A stretch of DNA of 8,274 nt from an uncultured Clostridiaceae bacterium (GTDB taxonomy: Bacteria; Bacillota; Clostridia; TANB77; CAG-508): positions 1 to 8,274 of the forward strand of contig CATZDQ010000068.1 of NCBI GenBank assembly GCA_958417695.1, written 5' to 3'. This document shows, in pieces, positions 1 to 4,847 of the stretch (positions are counted from its first letter, which is position 1; every line of letters begins with the position of its first letter). Below the pieces are notes generated by a model. The model was not told the DNA's origin and did no database searches. It saw nothing but the letters and a program-made list of their open reading frames with translations. The translations under genes and the position numbers were made by a program.

Positions 1-2
1 CG

Positions 3-116
3 AAAAAGGTACTAAGAAAATGTGGTTTTGAATATGAAGGTGTCTTAAGACAAGCAGAGAAGCTATATGATGGACATGTTTATGATTTGATTTGTTATAG
101 CTTATTGAGAAAATGA
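3..116 (+). CDS. GNAT-family N-acetyltransferase, C-terminal fragment
   Basis: Reading frame 3 is open from the left edge of the window and stops at TGA 114-116, giving the last 37 residues of a protein. The visible tail contains 'CGFEYEGVLRQAEKLYDG' followed by 'YDLICYSLLRK'. This matches the usual end of RimJ/RimL-type GNAT acetyltransferases: the 'GF.yEG.lR.a' strand-helix, then a '.D...ysll+' closing strand. Such enzymes move an acetyl group from acetyl-CoA to an amine, often a protein N-terminus or a small molecule, but the substrate cannot be told from this fragment. The acetyl-CoA binding loop lies outside the window. No clear U-tailed terminator follows it. Confidence 0.72.
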   Translation, partial: KKVLRKCGFEYEGVLRQAEKLYDGHVYDLICYSLLRK

Positions 117-178
117 AAATAAGAAGAATAGAGCATAGAATGAGATTTGACTGCATTATGTAAAATAGTTATTACATA

Positions 179-192
179 TTTACAATTGTAAA
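179..192. promoter_or_regulatory. 14-bp palindrome upstream of the amidoligase gene
   Basis: TTTACAATTGTAAA is a perfect 14-bp palindrome in the leader of the amidoligase gene, 60 bases before the chosen start. Its core TACANNTGTA has the form bound by CopY/BlaI-type winged-helix repressors. A TTGACT box lies at 147-152, but no convincing -10 box follows at the right distance, so the promoter is not resolved. AT-rich DNA gives such palindromes by chance, so the operator reading is inference. The remaining stretch from 117 to 251 shows no gene. Confidence 0.28.
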
Positions 193-251
193 AATCTTTC
201 CATAATTATTTCATGTTATTTTTAATAAAAGAAATAATTATGGAGAAAGAG

Positions 252-1361
252 ATGAAATATACAAAAGAGTCAAAACCGTTAGGATTACCATCGTATTTTA
301 AATTTGGGATAGAGTTGGAAGCCAATCATGTAAGAACTATGGGTAAAAATGGATTATATACTGGAGAGAGTGCTAACTTTATAAAAGATAAACATTGGCA
401 TATGGCGAGTAAGGCAGAAGAATCGCTTGTAGGAAAAGGTGGAGCAGAATTGGTGTCGCCTATTTTACAAGATACAGAAGAAGATTGGAAAGATGTAGCT
501 TCCATTTGTGAGCATATACAAAAGTATCCAAGTAAAGATACAGAAAAAGTCACAGCGGATGAAAAGTGCGGATTACATGTACATTTTGATGCAGAGTGCT
601 TAGCACAAAATCCAAAACGAATGCAGAATTTTCTACGTCTATATGCAGAATCGGAAGAATTATTATATAAAATGTGTAATGACAAAGATAATCCTATGAG
701 AAAAGGAGCTATTTGTAAGAATTTTAGAGGGCTTAATTTAGTTTCTTCTATTTGGAGAAAAGGGATGGCAGCACCAAGTGGAAAGAAGATTTTGGAGCAG
801 ATAGAAACTGGGACTTTAAAGGTATCTTATAAAAAGTTTGGAAGATTAAAGACGATTGCAAGTAAATATAAATTGGACGAGAGAAGATATCAAGGACTAA
901 ATTTAACGAATATTGGAAATCCTAAAAAAAATACCATTGAATTTAGAATGGCAAATGGTACTTTAAATCCAGAAATTATAAAGCAAAATGTTTATTTATA
1001 TGCTTCTTTGATGCATACTGCTATTCAAATGACGGAAGAACCAGAATTATATCAAGAACGTGTAGCTACTTTTATGGAAACGAATGTATCTGAAAAACAA
1101 AAGGCAGAAAATTTTTTAAATTTGATTATGGATTCTCCTGATGATAGAAAAATATATTTAGAAAGATGGGAATCTGTTAAACAAGCTACGGTATTTGCTA
1201 AAAATGATAGGAAAGGTTTCTCAAAAAATCGATTCCAAAGAGAAGAATTTTTAAAAATTGCACAAAAGACACCTAGAGATAAAGTAAATCAAGCATATGC
1301 TTATATAAAAAAGCAATTAACAAAAACAAAAGAGAAAGAAGAGTTTGTTTATGAAAGATGA
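252..1361 (+). CDS. Amidoligase family protein (COOH-NH2 ligase fold)
   Basis: This 369-residue protein carries the marks of the amidoligase family (Amidoligase_2), relatives of glutamine synthetase and GshA that use ATP to join a carboxyl to an amine. Seen in order: 'FGIELE' with E21 and E23; 'GGAELVSPIL' near 63-72; 'CGLHVHFD' at 106-113 with H109 and H111; and 'NTIEFRMANGT' at 227-237 with R232. These fit the expected metal/ATP-binding Glu and His residues. The C-terminal third, after about 260, is charged and probably helical. In-frame ATGs also exist at 213 and 240, but only the one at 252 has a well-placed GGAG (242-245), so I chose it. Family members are proposed to make peptide-like tags or to modify cell-wall or protein side chains; the substrate here is unknown. 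The next gene overlaps its last 11 bases, suggesting coupled translation. Confidence 0.85.
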   Translation: MKYTKESKPLGLPSYFKFGIELEANHVRTMGKNGLYTGESANFIKDKHWHMASKAEESLVGKGGAELVSPILQDTEEDWKDVASICEHIQKYPSKDTEKVTADEKCGLHVHFDAECLAQNPKRMQNFLRLYAESEELLYKMCNDKDNPMRKGAICKNFRGLNLVSSIWRKGMAAPSGKKILEQIETGTLKVSYKKFGRLKTIASKYKLDERRYQGLNLTNIGNPKKNTIEFRMANGTLNPEIIKQNVYLYASLMHTAIQMTEEPELYQERVATFMETNVSEKQKAENFLNLIMDSPDDRKIYLERWESVKQATVFAKNDRKGFSKNRFQREEFLKIAQKTPRDKVNQAYAYIKKQLTKTKEKEEFVYER

Positions 1362-1773
1362 AGTTTATGCAAAGGCTTTTAAAGAGGTAATGGTTATTTT
1401 ACAGCATACAGATGAGAATTTAGTACAAAAGCTTCCTTTTTCCTTTTTAGATTTTATAAAAGAACATATGGATAAGCATTATGAAGTGGTTTTTCAAGAG
1501 AATATAGAGATTGATAAGCAACCTATGTTGGAAGAGACACAAGCAATTTTGGCTTTAATTTGTAGAACATATTGGTTAACAGAAGAAGAAAAACAATTTT
1601 TTGAGGAAAAAGATAAACAAAGACAAAGTAATTTAGGAAAAACAGATATAGAGACTATTTTTCAGGAAAGAAAAATGAAAAATCTAGATACGGAAGAAGA
1701 AAAAGCCTTGGTAATTATAAAGAAAGAAAATTTTTTTATAAAATTATGGCGTAAGATTTTTATAATAAAATAG
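1351..1773 (+). CDS. Small charged helical protein coupled to the amidoligase
   Basis: I do not recognise a named family. The product is 140 residues, rich in Lys and Glu and probably mostly helical. It has an N-terminal 'YAKAFKEVMVILQHTDE' helix, a short motif 'KLPFSFLDFIKEH' at 27-39, a hydrophobic helix 'AILALICRTYWLTEEEK' at 65-81, an acidic middle, and a basic-aromatic tail 'NFFIKLWRKIFIIK' at 127-140 that could lie on a membrane or a partner protein. ATG 1351 follows a weak GA-rich site (1331-1343) at a good distance; a TTG at 1345 is the alternative. The start overlaps the amidoligase end by 11 bases, so the two are probably made together. Similar small proteins are common as hypotheticals in gut Clostridia. 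It may be a partner or substrate of the amidoligase, but nothing in the sequence proves this. Confidence 0.75.
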   Translation: MKDEVYAKAFKEVMVILQHTDENLVQKLPFSFLDFIKEHMDKHYEVVFQENIEIDKQPMLEETQAILALICRTYWLTEEEKQFFEEKDKQRQSNLGKTDIETIFQERKMKNLDTEEEKALVIIKKENFFIKLWRKIFIIK

Positions 1774-1797
1774 TTACAAGAAAATAAGTTATTGAAG

Positions 1798-1833
1798 ACT
1801 TTCTACCATAAAGTAGAAAGTTTTTCTTTTTCT
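1798..1833 (+). terminator. Rho-independent terminator after the amidoligase unit
   Basis: ACTTTCTAC (1798-1806) pairs perfectly with GTAGAAAGT (1813-1821) around a six-base loop, and is followed by TTTTCTTTTTCT. It separates the amidoligase pair from the Fe-S operon promoter, which begins two bases after the T tract. Confidence 0.85.
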
Positions 1834-1834
1834 A

Positions 1835-1863
1835 TTGACAGAAATGTAGAATTGTTTTAAAAT
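1835..1863 (+). promoter_or_regulatory. Sigma-A-type promoter of the regulator-nifS-nifU-rdgB operon
   Basis: A perfect TTGACA (1835-1840) is followed after 17 bases by TAAAAT (1858-1863), a near-consensus vegetative promoter. Transcription should begin near 1870, inside the inverted repeat at 1863-1880. There is no comparable promoter within the four genes downstream, so this one probably serves them all. Confidence 0.85.
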
Positions 1864-1880
1864 GTTAACTATGGTTAACA
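1863..1880. promoter_or_regulatory. Inverted-repeat operator over the transcription start
   Basis: TGTTAACTATGGTTAACA is an 18-bp inverted repeat with 16 of 18 positions symmetric. It overlaps the last base of the -10 box and covers the expected start site, where a bound protein would block RNA polymerase. The first gene behind it encodes a DtxR-fold regulator, a family that binds palindromes of this size, so autorepression is the simplest reading. The gap between TTAA half-sites is six bases, not the four of the Rex site. The pairing of this site with this regulator is inference. Confidence 0.65.
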
Positions 1881-1898
1881 AAAAAGGAGAAATAGAAA

Positions 1899-2378
1899 AT
1901 GATTTCAAAATCTTTAGAAAATTATATAAAAACCATGTATTTGTTAGATAAACAAACAGGTGAGATTCGTGTAACAGATATAGCTAAGAAAATGGATTGT
2001 ACAAAAGCTGGTGTCAATAAGGCATTAAAAGCATTAAAAGAAAATAAACTAGTAGAGTATGAGACTTATGGAAAAATTACTTTAACCCTAGAGGGAGAAA
2101 AGTTAGCTAAAAAACTATTAGAGGCTTATGATATTGTGTACTTGTTTCTAACAGAGATATTACAAATAGAGAAGCAGAAGGCTAAAGTAGAAGCAGAACA
2201 TATGAAGATTGGCTTGGAAGATGATACGATTAATCAATTAGCTAAGTATACCCACAAGGTATTAGGCTTGTATCCTTTAAATTGTGGATATGATATTAAT
2301 AATGAAAGGTGTATTATTTGTCCAAGAAGAGTATCCAAAAAAATAGACCAAAAAAGGAAGGACGATGAATGTGTATGA
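1899..2378 (+). CDS. DtxR/MntR-fold transcriptional regulator with a C-terminal cysteine motif
   Basis: The 159-residue product has the DtxR/MntR layout. A winged helix-turn-helix spans about 1-65 ('VTDIAKKMDCTKAGVNKALK', wing 'YETYGKITLTLEGEKLA'), followed by a dimerisation helix region at about 66-125. Set against Bacillus MntR from memory, most metal ligands are replaced: Asp8 by N8, Glu11 by K11, His77 by Y77, and the usual Glu-His pair by K103-I104; only E100 remains. Beyond the dimer region a new tail holds C129, C138 and C141 (C-x8-C-x2-C), with C34 and C158 elsewhere. GGAG at 1886-1889 sets the start. It is the first gene of the nifS-nifU operon and probably controls it through the repeat at 1863-1880. 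A role as an Fe-S or thiol sensor rather than a plain Mn/Fe sensor is inference from the lost ligands, the cysteines and the neighbours. Confidence 0.82.
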   Translation: MISKSLENYIKTMYLLDKQTGEIRVTDIAKKMDCTKAGVNKALKALKENKLVEYETYGKITLTLEGEKLAKKLLEAYDIVYLFLTEILQIEKQKAKVEAEHMKIGLEDDTINQLAKYTHKVLGLYPLNCGYDINNERCIICPRRVSKKIDQKRKDDECV

Positions 2379-3550
2379 TTTATGTTGATAATGCAGCGAC
2401 AACTAAAATAGAAGAGGCGGTAGTAGAAGAAATGATACCTTTTTTAAAAGAGGAGTATGGAAATCCTTCTTCTATTTATACTTTAGGTAGAAATGCAAGA
2501 AAGGCAGTAGAAGTAGCAAGAGAGCAGGTGGCAAACGCTATTGGTGCTAAACCAAATGAAATTTATTTTACAAGTTGTGGTTCTGAAGCGGATAATACGG
2601 CTTTAAAAGGAATTGCCTATGCTAATCAAAAGAAGGGAAAACATATCATTACTAGCCAAATAGAACATCCTGCTATTTTAGATACTTGTAAAGCTCTAGA
2701 AAAACAAGGTTTTGTAGTTAGTTATATTCCAGTAGATGAAAAAGGAATTATCAAAATAGAAGAATTGGAAAAAGCGATTACCAAAGATACCATCTTAATA
2801 AGTGTAATGTTTGCGAATAATGAAATTGGAACAATACAACCAATAGAGCAAATTAGTAAAATAGCCAAAAAGCATGGCATAGTTTTTCATACAGATGCTG
2901 TGCAAGCTGTGGGAAATATACCAATAGATGTACAGGCGTTGGGGGTAGATTTACTTTCTATGTCTGCGCATAAATTTCATGGACCAAAGGGAATCGGGGC
3001 TTTATATGTAAAAAGTGGCATTGTGTTTGATAAGTTTATCAATGGAGGACATCAAGAAAGAAATAAAAGGGCAGGAACAGAAAATGTAGCTAGTATAGTT
3101 GGTATGGGAAAAGCCATTACACTTGCAAAGGAGCATTTAACAGAAAATATAGCGCATATGAAAGTTCTAAGAGAAGCGTATTTTAAGCAAATTTTAGAGA
3201 AGGTACCCTATGTACAAATCAACGGTGATAGAGAAGCTAGATTACCTGGAAATACCAATGTTTCTTTTCGTTTTATAGAAGGAGAAAGTTTACTTCTTAA
3301 TTTAGATTTAAAAGGCATTTGTGCTTCTTCGGGAAGTGCCTGTACCTCTGGTTCTTTAGACCCTTCTCACGTATTACTAGCTATAGGATTACCACATGAG
3401 ATTGCACATGGGTCTTTAAGAGTGACTTTTTCAAAAGATAATACAAAAGAAGAAGTAGATAGGATAGTAGAAAGTGTAGTAGAGATTGTTCAAAAATTAA
3501 GAGACATGTCTCCTTTATATGAGACATTTTTGGAAGGAGGAGAGAAATAA
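2369..3550 (+). CDS. nifS: Cysteine desulfurase, NifS/IscS class
   Basis: A 393-residue PLP enzyme of fold type I that removes sulfur from cysteine, leaving alanine, and passes the sulfur as a persulfide to the Fe-S scaffold. The sequence shows 'IYVDNAATT' at the N-terminus, H100 in 'QIEHPAILD' (stacks on PLP), 'HTDAVQAVG', the Schiff-base lysine K202 in 'SAHKFHGPKG', and the long mobile loop 'CASSGSACTSGSLDPSH' with catalytic C325. The long loop marks group I enzymes (NifS/IscS) rather than SufS. The length is normal for the family. GGAAGG at 2356-2361 fits ATG 2369 best. ATG 2375, which forms an ATGA overlap with the regulator stop, would give the more usual 'MIYVDNAATT' start. Either way it overlaps the regulator, implying coupled translation, and nifU follows directly. 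Confidence 0.95.
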   Translation: MCMIYVDNAATTKIEEAVVEEMIPFLKEEYGNPSSIYTLGRNARKAVEVAREQVANAIGAKPNEIYFTSCGSEADNTALKGIAYANQKKGKHIITSQIEHPAILDTCKALEKQGFVVSYIPVDEKGIIKIEELEKAITKDTILISVMFANNEIGTIQPIEQISKIAKKHGIVFHTDAVQAVGNIPIDVQALGVDLLSMSAHKFHGPKGIGALYVKSGIVFDKFINGGHQERNKRAGTENVASIVGMGKAITLAKEHLTENIAHMKVLREAYFKQILEKVPYVQINGDREARLPGNTNVSFRFIEGESLLLNLDLKGICASSGSACTSGSLDPSHVLLAIGLPHEIAHGSLRVTFSKDNTKEEVDRIVESVVEIVQKLRDMSPLYETFLEGGEK

Positions 3551-3551
3551 T

Positions 3552-3992
3552 ATGTATTCTGATAAAGTGATTGACCATTATACCAATCCACGAAATGTTG
3601 GTAAAATAGAGGAGGCTTCTGGAGTAGGAGAAGTGGGCAACCCGGTTTGTGGCGATATTATGAAAATATATTTAAAAATAGAAAATGATAAGATTGTAGA
3701 TGCTAAATTTAAAACATTTGGATGTGGTGCAGCAATTGCGACTAGTAGTGTTTCTACGGAAATGGTAAAGGGAAAAACAGTAGAAGAGGCACTTAGGTTA
3801 TCTAATAAAGAGGTAGTAGAAGCATTAGATGGACTACCTCCTGTAACACTACATTGTTCTGTGTTAGCACAAGAGGCTATTCATGAGGCTATTGCAGATT
3901 ATTATAGAAAACAAGGAAAAATGACAGAAGAAGAAATTAAAGAAAAATGCCATTTAACAGAACATAGTTGCGACCATTGTGAATTAGCGTAG
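3552..3992 (+). CDS. nifU: Fe-S cluster assembly scaffold, NifU/IscU type
   Basis: A 146-residue scaffold on which [2Fe-2S] and [4Fe-4S] clusters are built with sulfur from the NifS encoded just upstream. The opening 'MYSDKVIDHYTNPRNVG' is the family signature. The cluster ligands are all present: C33 in 'NPVCGD' with the release residue D35, C58 in 'FGCGAA', and H101-C102 in 'LHCS'. After the usual end near residue 125 there is a tail with C133, C140 and C143 (C-x6-C-x2-C). It lacks the middle ferredoxin-like and C-terminal Nfu domains of nitrogen-fixers' NifU, as expected for the clostridial short form. AAGGAGG at 3534-3540, inside the end of nifS, serves ATG 3552. The in-frame extension back to 3519 has no ribosome site and would add residues unlike the family. 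Confidence 0.95.
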   Translation: MYSDKVIDHYTNPRNVGKIEEASGVGEVGNPVCGDIMKIYLKIENDKIVDAKFKTFGCGAAIATSSVSTEMVKGKTVEEALRLSNKEVVEALDGLPPVTLHCSVLAQEAIHEAIADYYRKQGKMTEEEIKEKCHLTEHSCDHCELA

Positions 3993-4007
3993 GAAAGAGG
4001 AGCATAT

Positions 4008-4589
4008 ATGGAAAAGATAGTAGTTGCAACGAATAATTTAGGTAAGATAAAAGAAATAAAGGAAATTTTAAAAGAAAAAGAAATTGTTACTTTAAAAAAA
4101 ATGCATTGTGATATAGAGGTAGAAGAAGACCAAGATACCTTTGAAGGAAATGCTTTAAAAAAGGCAAAAGAAATTTATGAGGTAGTAAAGATGCCTTGCA
4201 TAGCAGATGACAGTGGTTTATGTATTGATTTTCTGCAAGGATTTCCTGGTGTGAAAACAGCTAGATTTTTAGGAGAACAAGCAACGCAGGAACAAAGAAA
4301 CTTATATATATTACAACAATTGGAAGGCGTAGCTAAAAGCAAAAGGTCTTGTAAAATGGTAACTGTAATTGCTTATGTAGATAAGCAGAAGCAAAGAATT
4401 TTTAGAGCAGAGTTAAAAGGGTATATAGCTATGGAAGAAAGAGGCGATAATGGATTTGGCTTTGATACGATTTTTGAATTAGAAGATGGTAGAACTTTGG
4501 CTCAATTATCCAAAGAAGAGAAAAATAAAATAAGTAGTAGGAAAAAAGCTTTAATGTTATGCAAAGAGGAAATGGATAGCTACATATAA
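4008..4589 (+). CDS. rdgB: XTP/dITP pyrophosphatase (RdgB/HAM1 family)
   Basis: A 193-residue house-cleaning enzyme that hydrolyses deaminated purine nucleotides (dITP, XTP) to the monophosphate and pyrophosphate, keeping them out of DNA and RNA. Landmarks in order: 'VVATNNLGKIKEI' (N-terminal substrate loop), 'TFEGNALKKAKE' at 44-55, 'ADDSGL' with D67 and D68 (metal and catalytic acids), 'FPGVKTARF', 'GDNGFGFDTIFEL' at 146-158, 'GRTLAQLSKEEKNKISSRKKAL' region at 161-182. The length is normal. The usual Ser/Thr-His-Arg purine-binding motif near the C-terminus reads S176-S177-R178, so the histidine is replaced. GAGGAG at 3997-4002 serves the ATG, 15 bases after nifU, so it is probably the last gene of the Fe-S operon; the functional link to Fe-S assembly is not obvious. 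Confidence 0.93.
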   Translation: MEKIVVATNNLGKIKEIKEILKEKEIVTLKKMHCDIEVEEDQDTFEGNALKKAKEIYEVVKMPCIADDSGLCIDFLQGFPGVKTARFLGEQATQEQRNLYILQQLEGVAKSKRSCKMVTVIAYVDKQKQRIFRAELKGYIAMEERGDNGFGFDTIFELEDGRTLAQLSKEEKNKISSRKKALMLCKEEMDSYI

Positions 4590-4601
4590 AAAGAAATAGA
4601 T

Positions 4602-4640
4602 AAATGATAGGTGATTTTTATTACTTATCATTTTTTCTTT
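4602..4640 (+). terminator. Rho-independent terminator after rdgB
   Basis: AAATGATAGGT (4602-4612) pairs with ACTTATCATTT (4623-4633) with one G-U pair, and the helix can be extended inward by two pairs. The tract TTTTTTCTTT overlaps and follows the 3' arm. It closes the regulator-nifS-nifU-rdgB unit. Confidence 0.78.
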
Positions 4641-4642
4641 GG

Positions 4643-4660
4643 TGATATGGCACCATATCA
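4643..4660. repeat. Perfect 18-bp palindrome between rdgB and the surface protein gene
   Basis: TGATATGGCACCATATCA reads the same on both strands apart from the central CA, as TGATATGG/CCATATCA arms. It lies just after the rdgB terminator and 100 bases before the next -35 box, so it is not placed for simple promoter blocking. It could be a protein-binding site, a second weak hairpin after the terminator (a 'GGATTTTTATT' follows), or chance. From 4661 to 4761 I see no other signal. Confidence 0.4.
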
Positions 4661-4761
4661 GGATTTTTATTAAAAATTAGCTTCTAACTGTATTTACAAA
4701 ATTACATAATACGAATTGAAAAGGAAAAGCCGAAAAGGGAAAATATAAAAAAGGAAGTATA

Positions 4762-4790
4762 TTGACATTAACCAATTGGTAATATAAAAT
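4762..4790 (+). promoter_or_regulatory. Promoter of the pilin-like surface protein gene with an internal palindrome
   Basis: TTGACA (4762-4767), a 17-base spacer and TAAAAT (4785-4790) form a near-consensus promoter, identical in boxes and spacing to the one at 1835. Its spacer holds the perfect palindrome ACCAATTGGT (4771-4780), centred between the boxes, a classic place for a repressor operator. The start site should lie near 4797, giving a leader of about 50 bases. Confidence 0.82.
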
Positions 4791-4847
4791 GAAAGTATAA
4801 ATATTAAGAAAATGGAAAACATAAGAAAAAAAGAGGGGAAGAGAAGG

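Noticed and set aside
213..251. Longer N-terminus for the amidoligase from ATG 213 or ATG 240
   Set aside because: Neither has a Shine-Dalgarno site at a usable distance, whereas ATG 252 follows GGAG by six bases.
1863..1880. Rex (redox) operator at the Fe-S operon promoter
   Set aside because: The half-sites look like GTTAA/TTAAC, but the gap between them is six bases; the Rex consensus TTGTTAA-N4-TTAACAA needs four.
3519..3551. Longer N-terminus for NifU
   Set aside because: The extension has no ribosome site of its own, overlaps nifS, and precedes the family's standard 'MYSDKVIDHY' start.
3381..3578. Minus-strand reading frame across the nifS-nifU junction
   Set aside because: It lies opposite two well-conserved genes, is rich in Leu and Tyr from antisense reading, and has no ribosome site or family resemblance.
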